A stretch of 64,000 bases of DNA, taken from Hevea brasiliensis. Lineage: Eukaryota > Streptophyta > Magnoliopsida > Malpighiales > Euphorbiaceae. The stretch is from contig NC_079502.1 in NCBI RefSeq assembly GCF_030052815.1, forward strand, positions 1,054,001-1,118,000, in the 5' to 3' direction. Position 1 is the stretch's first letter, and each line of letters opens with the position of its first letter. Of this stretch, positions 1-12,730 are shown piece by piece. Below the pieces are notes generated by a model. It had not been told where the DNA came from, searched no databases, and saw only the letters and a list, made by a program, of their open reading frames with translations. A program made the position numbers and the translations under genes.

Positions 1-712
1 CATAGTACGTACATGTAGGACCGAATATTGTCCAATAACCATGAAATCTAGTGCTACTTTCTCAATTGCTATCCTTGTAACCCTTCGGAATTTACTTCAA
101 GCCTTGAAAGATAAGATGGCCATTCTTGATTCTTGTGGCAGTTGGTCTAATACGACGTTTTTTCCTTTTTTTTAATTTCTTTACTCTCTACTCTCCCCCT
201 CTCTCCCTATCTCTCTCCTTCTTCTCAAGTCTCTCCCTCTCTCTCATCTCTCTCTTTACTTTTATCTTTTTTTTTTTTTAATTTTTTTTTATTTTTTTCT
301 CTATTTCATTTCCTTTTTTTTAGGGTGCATATATTTATATCTCAATAGTATAATGATCGAATTTAGATAAGAGTTTACTTCTAAACTATGTGCATCTGAA
401 ATCTAATTAAAGAATGGGTCCACAACCATTTCAATATGCCAAAGCAACAGTATTGGGACACATATCAGTGTGGTTTGGCTTATTTGTCCCTAGAGAAGTA
501 TCAGCGTTAAAAGAATACGAGGACAAAATAGAGAATTCATGTAAGGACAGAAATGGAAAACAATCTTATCGTCACTGTTATAGTGACGAGTTTAGCTTTA
601 GTTTCCATTTTATTCCTGTACTTGGCTAGCACAAATGCATATAGAAAAGCAGCAGTACACACAACTATCATGACTGATGACACAACCCATGGCCAGCATG
701 TCATCTGGGGTT
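1..712. other. Intergenic, pyrimidine-rich
   Basis: No gene is supported here. About 168-322 is an almost pure C/T tract with poly-T runs, a common plant low-complexity pattern. Short open frames at 414-629 and 553-828 have no recognisable domain, and the second overlaps the end of the acyltransferase gene on the opposite strand. The stretch next to 713 probably includes the 3' UTR of that gene. Confidence 0.6.
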
Positions 713-2447
713 TCAAGTGGATAAGAATTTGTGGAAAAAGATTTCAAACTTTCCCATTTGCTTGCTTGGGAGGGCCACCAAAACATTCACACCATTATTG
801 TCAACAGTATCTGGAAACAGTAAGATAATGTCTTTCCTGTGATACACCAGTGGGCAACTGTACCTTGGACAACCCCATGGATACTCCACTTCTTCAAACC
901 CTAACCTCCACCACGATGATACCAAAAACTCCCCATGTGGGAATCCTCTGTTTATCTCTCCCCAGTCTATAACAGATCTTGCATACTCATCATTCATTCT
1001 CTTTGCCCCTTCTCCTACCATCTCCACCAATCTTGAAAATGGTCCTTCTTCAAGTTCCTTGCACTTTGCACATGCATATGCTGTTAACACTGCATTTCCA
1101 GTGTATGAAGCTGGTAAAGGAGGTGCCAATCTTGGTCTAATATTCACTGCATAAAGAATTGTCGACACCCTTTCGAGATCTTGCCCTACTTCTCCTTCTT
1201 CTTCATATGACAACGCCTTGCACCTCCAAATGTGAGCGGTCACCACGTTGAAGCTTGAGATGCGGACACCGTCAGTGGCATTATGGGTATTGGCCTTCTC
1301 TTTCAACTTACAGATGTCAGTGGAAGTTAGCCTGAAAATCTTGAAGTCTAGTGATTCTTTGGAGAGGTCGAACACTGAAGCATTCGATTCTTGGGCCAAG
1401 GGAGTGTTGAGCTTGAGCAGCTCTGCATGAGGGAAGCTGACGCGTGGTGGGGAGCGAGCGGCGAGGAGCTGACGGTCCTTGAATGGCACAACGGCTAAAT
1501 GCTCGCCAGCAGCTACGGCGGCCAAGTTGTCTAAGAAGGTTTTGAAGCTTATTCCATCAAAAGTGACATGGTTTGTTGATATGCCGATTGCGAAGCCACC
1601 ACACCTAAATGAAGTCACCTGTAAATTATAAAATAAATAACTTAATAGTAATTTAATTAATTTCTATAAATGAAAATTAGTATAATCAGACCAATTAATG
1701 AATTATTCATTTTATCAATTTTTTTAGCAAAGAAATTTTGTTAAATAAATTTTTTTTCTTAATTATTAAATATATAAATTCACCTATTTATATATTTTTC
1801 TAAATTCAAATCAACTTAAATAACCAAAACTTAAGACTAAGTTAAAAAGCTAGAGGATACAAAACGAAACCAAGAACAAAACAAAACAGAGAAAGAGCTC
1901 AAGACTGATCCATAAAAAATGAAATAAATATAATTTAAAAAAAAATGAAATATAATGAAAATTAGTGATTAATTAGGCTTTTAATTACCTGAAAAATGCA
2001 TAGTGGTTGATCTTCTTTGTTCAGAATATCCATGGCCTTGAGAATGAGTTGCCCAAACGCAGGATTTGGATAAACCAACTCTCCGACCTCGTCTAAGCTG
2101 CACTCACTAGATGCCACCACAAAACCAGCTCCAGCGGCGTTACAATCAATCTCTAAACGACCCGTTTCAGGGTTCATCGTCAATCTTCCGGCAAAAAAAT
2201 CATATGTCACAAGTAATTTTTCAAGGGCAATTTTGAGTTTATCGGCCACAACATGAGGAGGAAAATCTTTATGGGATGGAAAAAAATGAAGTGTCTGCAC
2301 GTGGAAGTTGAGCACTTGGTCTATATTTGATAAGAAGATGGATTTTCTCACAGTTTCTTGGGATGGAAAAACCGGAAATGTGTCGAGGATAGTGATCTTG
2401 AGGTCTTGGAGAAGAGGAGGGGCCTGCTTTTGGTAAAGGGTTCCCAT
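713..2447 (-). CDS. BAHD-family acyltransferase (omega-hydroxyacid feruloyl transferase-like), two exons
   Basis: Exon 1 is 2447-1989 (153 codons) and exon 2 is 1618-713, separated by a phase-0 GT..AG intron (1988-1619), giving 454 residues, the usual BAHD length. The HxxxDG catalytic motif is intact (HVTFDG, His170/Asp174); its His is the general base in this family. The second family motif, DFGWG, reads EYPWG at about 398-402. The start at 2447 is chosen because the conserved N-terminus begins there; 28 further in-frame residues upstream look like 5' UTR. BAHD enzymes are cytosolic and move acyl groups from CoA thioesters to alcohols or amines. The overall pattern resembles the clade that feruloylates omega-hydroxy fatty acids or alcohols for suberin, cutin or waxes, but the substrate cannot be read from sequence. 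There is no frame damage. It stands alone, more than 3.6 kb from the next gene. Confidence 0.9.
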
Positions 2448-3217
2448 GTTGATTATCTTGATTAGGTGTGTGCAAGTCTTGTCATGTTTGCACACACTTA
2501 TAGATGTGGAGAGAGGAGTAAATATCTTCACGACATTGATGAAACTATAAATGCTAATGAAGGAGTGTTAAACATAGGAAAATTTTAGGTATAATTTGCA
2601 CAACTTGTGGCTGTAAGAGATTTTCAGAGACGAAGAACATAAAGAAAGGTACGTATGATCTTATCAAGTGGTTGACAAAAGATTCAGCGGCTACACATTC
2701 TAGGCGAAAATCTTCATCCATCAACATAAAAAGGATGCATGTATAGCGTATAGGAAATGCATCTCTGATTGAACTCCAAACAACTGGCAATGTCAGGGTA
2801 ACTAATTAATTATATATTTTTTAATTTATGAATTTCAACGGCTGAATGAGTGATGTGGCAGAGCTCTGCATCATAGAGACATTTGAGGTTGACATTTATG
2901 CTTTAAAAAAAGCCAGCCAACAGCTTTTTCGGCTTTATTATTTACCCATAGTATACAGTTTACCCATCACCTTTATCCATTCAGACCATCATACACCCCC
3001 TCCTCCTCTTCTTCTTCTTCTTCTTTGGTCTTCACCTTCATCTTGAAAATCTCTCGGCAGTTTCTGTTTAATTACTTCAGATAAATTGATCATACACTCC
3101 AAATCTTAGAATATATCTGCGGGCCAAATTAATTGGACACAGCGATATCGCCCCGATCAAGAGATCAATGACAAGACTGAACAAATTTCTCTTATTGTCT
3201 GAATTAATCCTAAGTGG

Positions 3218-3222
<5 letters not shown>

Positions 3223-3269
<47 letters not shown>
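3223..3269. repeat. (TA)n microsatellite
   Basis: An uninterrupted TA dinucleotide tract, about 47 bases, upstream of the acyltransferase gene. Confidence 0.95.
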
Positions 3270-3272
<3 letters not shown>

Positions 3273-3963
3273 TCATACAAATTTTAAACTGTAAATTAAA
3301 AGGGTAATGGTGGTGTTGGAACATGAGACTTCTTAGTCTTAAGATAAACAAATATCTAGAATCAATTTACTTTTTTTTTTCACATCCAAATTAAATATAC
3401 ACAGGTTTTCATATAAATATATTTTATAATTAATTTCATATTATTTAAAATTATCATTCGAATTTTATATCATTAGTTTTTATAAAATTAATTTATTAAT
3501 TATATTTAGCCAACTTCTATCATAAACAGTACATTAATGAGAGTACGCCCACCGAAGAATTTGTTTCATCAATTAAATGATTTTGTTGTATATAAAAGGG
3601 ATGGCAACAGAGAGTCCATTCATTTTTATTATATTATATTTTTTTTATTATTTATTAATTTATAATAAAATTATTTATTAATTTATATTTCTATTTATTA
3701 TTAATTTAATTATTATTTTATATTAAAATTATTTTATATTAAAATTAATTTAATTATTTATTTCTATTAAATTAATTATTTTATTATTTATTAATAATTT
3801 TAATCTTCCGAAAAAAAAATAATTTTTATATTTAAATTTCATTAAAATTTATTTTAAATTATTCGATTTAAATTCATTTAGTTATATATTTTTATACACT
3901 ATCTAACTCCTTCTAAAAGTAAACATTCTGTCCTCACAATTATTTCTTTCTTCCTTGCAAGGG

Positions 3964-3984
3964 CTCTCTCTCTCTCTCTCTCTC
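3964..3984. repeat. (CT)n microsatellite
   Basis: A short CT dinucleotide tract in intergenic DNA. Confidence 0.9.
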
Positions 3985-6122
3985 AAATCATGCCACGTAC
4001 AATAGTTAAAGGGACAATTAGGAGTAAGGCTTCTTTGTGAAGGGAAAATATGTGTACAGGTACTCTGTCATCCACCTTAATGCAGAGTTCAGCCTCCCAA
4101 ATAGGTAAGAAGGAGAGGATTTGGTCTACACATTCAATTGGAAAGACCCACATCCACTCTCCACGCTGTAAGTGTCAACTTTAATTTTTCACTTTTACCC
4201 CCAACCTTTAGTTTGGTGGTTCATGCCACCACCATAAAATTAGTTATCTTTTCAATTATTCCTCATGATAATTTATGCACAAAATTAGTCTAATCGTTGG
4301 AGCATTGTGCAATGCAGTTGAAACACCACTTGATTTCGGAAATAAGAGATTGCCCAAAATTAATTTGGGAAGAAACTCACTCGTGGGAAGTCCTACATAG
4401 AAGGGAGGAAGAGAAACTTGATACAGTCCAAAGACTACCCTATTGCAAAACTAGAAAGAAAATATTGATATATCACAAAGGATTTTTCCCGAGCTTGAAA
4501 CATTAGGAATCTATTATCACGATTGTTTGGTAGGATCATCTTCCTAGACAACAATCTTTTTGAAAGCTATATAACTTGAAAGAGATTGCATTTTAGGAGA
4601 ATTTTTTTTTTTTTTTTTTTACTAGATTGTTGGGAAGGACACTCTCTGACAGTGAAAATTACCAGTTCACAAACAACAATGAACTCAAAATTTTCAGTGC
4701 ACATTTATGCAGCACAATATTCATGCAAGTCCCCTAGAAGGATAAAGGAAACAAATGAAAATTTTGCAACTTTCCTAGCAATGCTTTTTCAAGTGTCAGC
4801 CAAATATACTCATTAATCTCTTCCACTTATCAACAATTATTAGCATGAATATACACTTGATTTCTTCAATCCTTTTGGTTTACACCAAGAAGTTCCTCTA
4901 TAAAAGATTGCAGGATCTGATCTTTGATGAGACTACAATCTATCATTGCAAAGGGTATTGTGTACATCCAGAACACCTGGAAAAGAAAATCAAAAGAAAC
5001 TCCTTAACTACAGAAAAAGAAGCCAAGCATCATTGCTCATGAAAGAATCCACCCACCATTAAAACACAGCTAATAAGGTGGAGCATTTAACATTCATGCT
5101 GGGATGGTAAATTTTTTCTCATCATTAATCAATAAGGATTAGAGTTTTTTACTGACAAATATCTTATCCTTGAAACATGATATTTGAAGTCAGGAACTTG
5201 GTCACAGGATCACAGACCTTGCAAGCAATTGGACAAGTCGTTAATTGTAAATAAATGCAGGCCTACTTGCAGAATAGTTAAAATAAGCCTACATAATGAA
5301 TCCACACCCACTTAGTTGACATGTCAAAACTTGTGTGCCATGAGCATTATCAACAAACTACAGCATCTATGTCAAAATTATAACCATAAAAGAGAGCAAA
5401 TAGCATATGGTAAGTGCCTCATATCAAGCCCACAAATTAATACACAAATATATAATTTGCCACTGAATTGGGATCAAGATTGGATGGAGTTTCATATATA
5501 TATATATATATGTACAATATGCTTGTATATGAATATACTTATTCTAAATGTCAATTAGAAAATGCAAAGGAGAGTAACATTTGTTGATTATTCCAGTTAG
5601 GCTCATTTTGGTTTCACATGTTAGCAAGTTAGTAAAACTTGCTAACTTCAGTTTCTTGGTTTCATATGCAAGGCAATATAGGTTGGTTCGGTTTAGATTT
5701 TAACCTATTCAAGTTATTTATGTTTCTTGAAAGGCCTGAAACAAAACGAAGTTAAGTCCACAGAGACATAACCAAACCAAGTAACCAACCACCAAAAGGC
5801 CAGTTGCATCACTTTGTTGGTTTATTCAGCTTTAACGGGCAGCATAATCAGAGCAAATTTCATGAACCAACAAACTATTCTTGTTTTTAGCAAAATAGTA
5901 CACAAATTAACAAGACAGATTTTTATAGTTTGAGCAATAAATATCAATACAAGAACAGATAGATGATGTAAAAATGGAGTACCTTGAGTATGCACAAACG
6001 TTGTTATTCTAAGCACAAGTCCAACATCCAAAGCTCTTCCAGCAGGATACTGCTAGAATTTTCCAGCTCCACCAACAGCCCATAAACAAACACAAGAAGA
6101 TTTGATGCAACAATCAAGGGCC

Positions 6123-7738
6123 TTACAAAGTTTTATCCTCCTTAATCTGAAGTTTAGGAAATTCTTCTTTCTGTGCAGCTCTTCTTTTCGTCTGGATCTG
6201 GTGAACAAATTCTCTGACTATGACATGAAATTTGGGAGCAATCTTACTCGGTGAAGAGACATTAAGACCTGCCTTTCTCAAGGCCCGTGCCACATATGTT
6301 TCAGCCTTTTGAAAATGAGGTGGACAGAGTGCAGGGACAGCCGATCTCAGTATTGGTTTCCCACAATGGACAGGTCTTCCCTGGGCACTGAAATCCAAAG
6401 GTGCAGTGAGTAAACAAAAATAACAAGTATAGCATTTTTTAGAGGGTAAGGGAATAGAAAAAAAGGGGGGGGGGGGGGGTGGTGGAAGGAGAAAAGAAAA
6501 AGAGAGAGAGGAAAAAAGAGGGGGGGAGGGGGGGTTGGCGCGCCGAGGTAACCTCCAGTTAAGAAGTCATCTGATAATAACATAACACCCCTTCTAACAA
6601 TTTATTTTGAAGGTCTCAATTGTACCAAAAGTTGTCTCCCGAAAATTTTGAGCTAAAATGTGAGTATTTAACTGTTTATGCTTACCATATTAAACAAAGA
6701 ACAATCTTGAAGAACAAACGTGGACTTCTGTGCCTAGAAAAACATTATATCCCATTGAAATCGTTTAATACTAGAGAAGCATAACACATACGAACTGATG
6801 AGTGCTGACAAGGTATGAAGATCATTATTTAACATGGCTAAATGTTGGACAAATTGCAAATCCCTTGCCAAGTAGAACAGCACCAAGCATCAAGCACACA
6901 TCAACTACAAGGTTAAACTAACACAGATGTACAAAAGGTTATGATTCTAGAATCTCATTTGTTGAGCTTAATCGAATAAATATCCTAAATTGCGAATCTT
7001 GACCTGTGATATATGGAATATGTTCTGTAAAATCTCAATCAGTATCACATACATGAAGCAGACAACTGAACTAAGCTCCACATTACAACTGCAACTAATC
7101 TAGAAAGGAATAAACTTCGTCTGTTCAGAATCAACTTATCATCCATAACAGACAAAAAGTTTGAGTACCAACAGAAACATCATTCAAAAGTTCCAGGGCA
7201 TAAACTACAAAATTCCATTTGATAGAAAAAGAGAGGAAGCTTGAAAGAGAATTTAAAAGAAAGAAAACCTTTTAACAACAAAGGTGCAGCCTATATACAG
7301 TTTCTGTTTGGAATCCAAGAGTATATGCGGGTGACAAAACCTGGTCAACGCCATCGGCGTCGCCTTGCATCCACCCACCGCACACTTCCTAATCCCCTCC
7401 TCTTCCTCCACGTCCTCGTCCTCTTTAAACCCTAATTTCCCGTTCAATTCTGGAATTCCATTTGCAGAATTCTCTTTAATACCGTCTGTCTTTCTCTTCT
7501 TTTCATCTCCCTTGAACGGGCTCTTCCCGTACTTCCAGTAGTACTCTTTGTACTTGGCTTTGAGGTCTTCCATTAGGGCCCAGTAGTGGGTTCGGTAGAT
7601 CTTGGCGAGTTGTTTGACACGGCGAGATCGGCGGGTGATGACTTCGTGGTGAGTTAAGTGGGCGGAGGATGAGAGGAAAGAGTCGAGGGCTGATCCGTCG
7701 ATGGACATGGCCTCGGAAGGCAGAGGAGCATTGTCCAT
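6123..7738 (-). CDS. INO80 complex subunit D-like / KANL2-type C2HC zinc-finger protein, two exons
   Basis: Exon 1 is 7738-7269 and exon 2 is 6387-6123. The phase-2 intron (7268-6388) has GT..AG ends and joins into one 244-residue frame. The family's potential DNA-binding Cys/His region (zf-C3Hc3H) begins in exon 1 (Cys119, Cys124, Cys135, His136) and finishes in exon 2 (HCGKP.. then CPPHF), so the intron falls inside the zinc-binding domain. Before it lie a basic stretch (RRSRRVKQLAK, about 37-46) and an acidic run (about 107-114). The Met at 7738 is preferred over the in-frame Met at 7927 because conserved-looking sequence starts there and the upstream part resembles UTR. Proteins of this family are nuclear and linked to INO80 or NSL chromatin complexes; the exact complex in plants is an inference. 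A 15-G run lies in the intron. Confidence 0.85.
6465..6479. repeat. Poly-G tract inside intron
   Basis: Fifteen consecutive G on the plus strand, followed by more purine-rich G/A sequence to about 6535, within the intron of the INO80D-like gene. On the transcript strand it is a C-rich tract. Confidence 0.9.
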
Positions 7739-8579
7739 GGCTGGGTGAGCGATGAGCGAGGAGCGAGTTGGGGTTTTACGAGAGAAGAAAATGAGAATGT
7801 GAGTAGGTGAAAGTTTCTTCCCGTGTAATGCATTGTCAAATGAGGCCTTATCAAGGTGGGCCTGGGAATCTAAGTAGCCCACGTAGGGTGGCCTATCACC
7901 AATGGGTTGAATCGATGGTGGTCTCAATTTAGGGCTTAGGGTTCGATCTTAATTTTAGATTATTTTTATTTTTAATTTTGATGTAATTTTAATTAAATTT
8001 CAATTTAATCAAATTTCATAATTATTTAAAAAAAAATTAATAAAAAATTTTAATTTTAAACTGATTTAAACTGAAGGATTTTAGATTAATTCTAATTCAA
8101 TTTAAAATATTTGTAAGTAAACCTTTTTTATTTAATTTAAATTTTAAATTGAATTCACTTAATTGTAATTTAATTTTGATTTCAAATTATTTTTATTTTG
8201 ATCTAAATTTAAAAATATATATAAAAAATTTAGAGTACGATTACAAAGTTCTCGAGCTTATATGATTTGTATAGATTTACATAAAGATTTGTGTACATTT
8301 TTTAATTAATTATATATGTATTTTATTATAAATATTTAATATAATTATTATTAAACTCGTACTTATATAAGTTAGATGTTATATTATATTTATTTAAAAA
8401 ATTAACGTTAATTGATTAAGCAATTGAAAATAGACTTTTGAATTTTAAGCTTCAATAATTGATTTGAGATAGTATTTAATAAACACAATATCTAAAACTA
8501 TTAATTATTATTTTTAATTATTAATAAATGGCCTATAATTAACAACCACGGCAAAACTAAATGCTCTTATATTGTGATA
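7739..8579. other. Intergenic, very AT-rich from 7950
   Basis: The first ~200 bases are the promoter/5' UTR side of the INO80D-like gene. From about 7950 the sequence is mostly A and T with no coding signal. It is the original target region of the LINE that starts at 8594. Confidence 0.6.
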
Positions 8580-8593
8580 AATCTTATACTTTG
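8580..8593. repeat. LINE target-site duplication, left copy
   Basis: AATCTTATACTTTG, 14 bases, repeated exactly at 25736-25749 right after the LINE A-rich tail. It defines both ends of the outermost insertion. Confidence 0.9.
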
Positions 8594-10425
8594 TAAGAAT
8601 TGATTTTTGGCTGCTAGGAATCGTTTCTTTGAACTATTGACCCATAAAGATATGTACTAGCGTCAGAGAGCTAAGGAGTTCTAGCTTCGCGAAGGGGACC
8701 AGAATACACGGTATTTTCACACCATGGCAATGATTAGACAGAAAAATAATTGTATTGAACGACTGAAAGATAATTCTGGTCATTAGTAGAATTGGGATTC
8801 CAATCTTGCTTTTGTCATATCTGAGTATTTTACTAATCTTTTTTTATCTCAAGCGGCTAGTAGTGCTTCTATTCTTTCTCATGTTCCTAGAAAAGTTGAT
8901 GATTTGCAGAACTCTATGCTATTGGACTCTTTTTCGGTGGAGGAAGTCAGAGCAGTAGTTTTCAATATGAAGGTGGACAAATCACCAGACCTAGATGGTT
9001 TCAATCCTGGGTTTTTCCAACATTATTGGGATGTTGTGGGTCCTGAAATATCTCAGCTTTGTATATCTATCATCAACTCAGGTTCGATTCCTCAAAGTCT
9101 TAATGAGACAGCAATAGTTTTTATTCCAAAGAAATCTTTGTTTGATTTGAGGCCTATTGCCCCGTGTAATGTGATCTACAAGATTGTTTCAAAGATGTTA
9201 GCTAATCGCCTTAAGATGATTTTGCCTTATTTGGTTTCTACTAATCAGAATGCTTTTGTTGCTGGTCGTAACATCCATGATAATAGTGTTGTGGCTTATG
9301 AAGTTATGCATTTTTTTCATCGGAAAACTAGAGGCAAGGAAGGTTGGGTAGCTCTTAAGATGGACATTAGCAAGGCTTATGATTGCATTGAGTGTTCATT
9401 TTTACGAGATATTATGCTTACTATGGGCTTCTCGACTCGTTTTATGGATTTGATTATGGCTTGTGTGTCTACTGTCACTTATAAAGTTTTGCATCAGGGT
9501 AGAATTCTGGACCCTATTTACCCAGAGCGTGGTTTGGGCCAGGGTAACCCTTTGTCACCTTATTTATTCATCCTATGTATTGAAGGGCTTTCTACTTATA
9601 TTCAGTATCATGTTAGCTCGGGTGCTTTTCATGGCGTATCAATTTGTCGAGGTGCACCCTCTGTTTCACATTTATTCTTTGTAGACAATAATCTATTATT
9701 CTTTAAAGCTACTAGTGTGGAAGCAGGTGTGGTAAACTCTATTATCTCTGACTATGTTATGGCTTCAGGCTAGCTTATCAATTTTTCCAAGTCTTTGTTA
9801 TGTTTTAGAGCTAATACTTCTCCAGCTATGCGTGATTCTATCACTGGTACTTTACATGTTATTGAGCATGACAATATTGGTAATTACTTGGGGCTTCCTA
9901 CATTTGTTGGAAGGAATAAGAAGGAGGTGTTTTAATTTGTAAAGGACAAAGTTTGGCATCGGTTACATTCTTGGAGTCGACACATTCTTTCTAGGGTGGG
10001 CAAAGAGATTTTGTTGAAAATAGTATTACAAGCTTTGCCCAACTATGTCATGAACATCTTCTTGTTGCCAAAGACTTTGTGCGAGGAGTTACAGCGTACT
10101 ATGATGGCTTTTTGGTGGGGCAAAGGGATTAATCATGAGCGGTGCATCCATTGGTTGGGATGGGATCAGTTGTGTTACCATAAATCTCTGGGTGGGCTTG
10201 GTTTTAAAAAGCTCCATCAGTTTAATTTGGCTATGCTTGGTAAGATGGCGTGGTCATTGGTTGTGAATCCTGACTCTTTGGCAGCTCGGCTCTTAAAGGC
10301 AAAATATTATCTGGAGTCTTCTTTTTTGACAGCTCCCTTAGGATCTTTGCCGAGTTACATTTGGCATAGTATCCATGCTACTCAATCTCTTATACGTTCT
10401 GGTTTATGTTGGCGTATAGGAACAG
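8594..10425 (+). pseudogene. LINE reverse transcriptase, 5' part of a broken ORF
   Basis: The readable frame begins around 8700 with the pre-RT linker, is interrupted by stops near 8785, then is open at 8904-9773. That part holds conserved RT blocks: KSPDLDGFNPGFF, the FIPKK..RPIAPCNVIYKI block, DISKAYD and the GLGQGNPLSPYLF block. The catalytic YADD-type box reads FVDN. A TAG at 9771-9773 ends this frame; homology continues through a frame change (9754-9942) and on through 9996-10425 (thumb/connector). It stops abruptly at 10425 where the Gypsy LTR starts, and the same frame resumes at 24437. Not functional. Confidence 0.9.
10421..10425. repeat. Gypsy target-site duplication, left copy
   Basis: AACAG, immediately before the 5' LTR and repeated at 24432-24436 after the 3' LTR. 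Taking out the Gypsy element plus one copy restores the LINE frame. Confidence 0.92.
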
Positions 10426-10749
10426 TGTGGAAACCTAATATTTATCTATTTAATTATTTATTTATTTTAATTATCTAACAATAATTTAAAATATTAATCT
10501 AAAAAAATAATAATAAAATAAAATAAAAAATATTTTATTGGATGGTCTGTTTAATTATTCTTATATATATACTATTTTCCAAATTAAATATACATCTATA
10601 ATCTGAACAACCCAATTCAATAATAACTCTTATTCCATTATACACCTAATAGAACTCTTAAAATATATATACCATAATCATCTCTTCTGCTAAACTTTGC
10701 TCTCAAAACCTATTTGTCACCTCCTTTTCCTACCAAATACTATTTATTG

Positions 10750-10785
<36 letters not shown>

Positions 10786-11017
10786 GATTTATAATCTGAT
10801 GTGCGCAGAGAATTCCTAAATTTTTATTTCTCAATTCATCACCTTTGATTCTGTTTTCAATGTAAAAATTATCGTTTTTTGTTCAATAATATGTGAATCT
10901 AATTTTATTTTCTTTCATTGATCTGTTACAACTATTCTAGAAATTTTTTTTTTTCCTCTTTGATCATTGGTATTGAATTAGGTTGATCATAATTACTGTT
11001 GGACAATAATTGATTGT

Positions 11018-11067
<50 letters not shown>

Positions 11068-12403
11068 GTTATTTTTTTATTATTATTTGATATTTTTTTC
11101 TTTTATATTTTGAGTATGTAGTAGATTCAAATATTCAATCTATCAGTTGAAATTGTCTCTATTCCATTGAAAATAATTATTATCTTGGAGGTTACAGGTG
11201 AGTGGTAATTGTAATACATGGCACCATTTTAGTCCATTTTAAATTTTCTTAGCATTAAATTTATTATTAAATGAAATTTTAAATCTGTATTTTAACAATT
11301 ATTTTACATGTGATTTTCTAGAGTTTTATTTTATTATTAAATTTTATTCTAATTTTGATTAAATAATTGATTTTGTCAATTATCTCTGCATTAGAGCCAT
11401 TAGAATTCTGGGAACAGGCCTTTAGTGTATTTATATTGATTGATATCTGACTATAAAATTTACTGATGTGTTACACTGAATTGATTTGAGATTAATTTGA
11501 TCTTATTGACTCTCTAAAATTATTGAAATAAAATATTGGAATTGCACTATCAGTTGTTATTTATTATCTGAAATTTTTTATTGATTTTGATTGATTTGTA
11601 CAAATTGATTTTCTGTTTTGAATTGGTACCTGTGCCCAGTATCTGTTTCTGTTATCTGGCCCCACCGTGTAGACTATCACGGTATTAGGTTTCATTGTCG
11701 AGTCATGCATCATTGCAGTTTATAGTTTGCATTAGTATCATATGCATTGATATCTGTGAAGGAGGTGGAAGATATCTAATATCTAGTAGCGCGATTACCA
11801 TCTGGCCTTTAGTGATATGGGGTATCATCACCCTGGTACTCTGTACCATAAAATTTTTATTGAATAAATTTCTTTTATATATATGTTTTATGAAATTATT
11901 ATATTAATGATTTTGACAGCATGAGCATGATTTTATTGAATATAAAATTTATTGTGAAATTAATCAAGCGTCTGCCTGTTTCTATTCCGTTGTGTGCTAT
12001 AATTATCATTCACTGAGCATATAGCTCAAACCATATTTTCTCTGTCTGTTATCTATTTCAAATCAGTAGAATTTTACAGCTGATCCAAATATTCAGTCTA
12101 TTTTCTGGAGAGGGACAATATTTGATTTGTTCTCATGGTATGCTCGAATTTATATTTTATTGGGCTAATAATTAGTTTAGTTTATTGAACAGTTTAAGTT
12201 TTTATTTGAAATCTGTAGAGACTCCGCAGTTTACTTATGGAATATTTATGATGTTTATTCAGCATTTTATTTATTTGGATTTTGTCTTTTTTTTTTATTA
12301 GTAAGTGACAATATATTCATTCAAGATACTCTGATAAGGCTTGCATGATTTAAGAATACTTAAATTATGTGCCGATCACGGTTTAGAATTTTGGGTCGTG
12401 ACA
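10426..12403 (+). repeat. 5' LTR of Gypsy element
   Basis: Begins TGTGGAAACC and ends GTGACA. It matches 22368-24431 along its whole length with scattered substitutions. Two TA microsatellites (about 10751-10784 and 11030-11065) differ in length from the other copy. An open frame at 11695-11907 is non-coding LTR sequence. Confidence 0.93.
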
Positions 12404-12407
12404 AAGT

Positions 12408-12419
12408 TGGTATCAGAGC
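12408..12419 (+). other. Primer-binding site (tRNA-iMet type)
   Basis: TGGTATCAGAGC four bases after the 5' LTR, the standard match to the 3' end of plant initiator methionine tRNA used to prime minus-strand synthesis. Confidence 0.92.
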
Positions 12420-12562
12420 TCGGTTGAGGTCTAGCAAACTTGCAGAGCATAGGATCCTTAACGTATTTTCAGTTTATCATTGCTTTAGATATTTGCGTCC
12501 TTCATACTTTTCACCTGTCTTAATTTGGCTCACATTTTCAGATTTAATACTTGTTTATTAAA

Positions 12563-12730
12563 ATGAATAGGTTCCTGAGTCTGTTAAATGTAAGAGGAGA
12601 GCTAGGGCAAAGGGTCTTAACCTTGATCTAACAAGGGAGGTACCACCTCAAACTATTAATCAGACATCTGAACAGACACCTATGGCTAAGACTGGGGCAC
12701 AACCATTCCTTTGTTTCTCCATACTTTTCT
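12563..12730 (+). pseudogene. Residual gag N-terminus of Gypsy element
   Basis: A short Arg/Lys- and Pro/Gln-rich stretch downstream of the primer site looks like the start of a Gypsy gag. It breaks off near 12700-12730 and runs straight into the C-terminal part of the protease. Over a kilobase of gag, including any zinc knuckle, and the protease active-site segment appear deleted. Confidence 0.6.

Larger units (their letters stand above)
2448..6122. other. Intergenic, AT-rich, no supported gene
   Basis: The stretch holds the upstream region of the acyltransferase, a CT-rich patch near 3000-3025, TA and CT microsatellites, and a very AT-rich block at 3400-3900. Open frames at 4297-4506, 4586-4816, 4845-5042 and 5316-5558 have no recognisable domain and no splice-joined continuation that I can support. 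A short perfect hairpin (TTAGCAAGTT, 5-base loop, AACTTGCTAA) sits at about 5621-5645 in sequence that looks transposon-like. Confidence 0.55.

Noticed and set aside
553..828. Open frame with a hydrophobic N-terminus resembling a small secreted protein
   Set aside because: It overlaps the antisense 3' end of the BAHD gene, has no domain and no splice context; the apparent signal peptide is likely chance in AT-rich sequence.
4297..5558. Series of short plus-strand open frames
   Set aside because: No recognisable domains, no consistent splice sites linking them, and composition like surrounding non-coding DNA.
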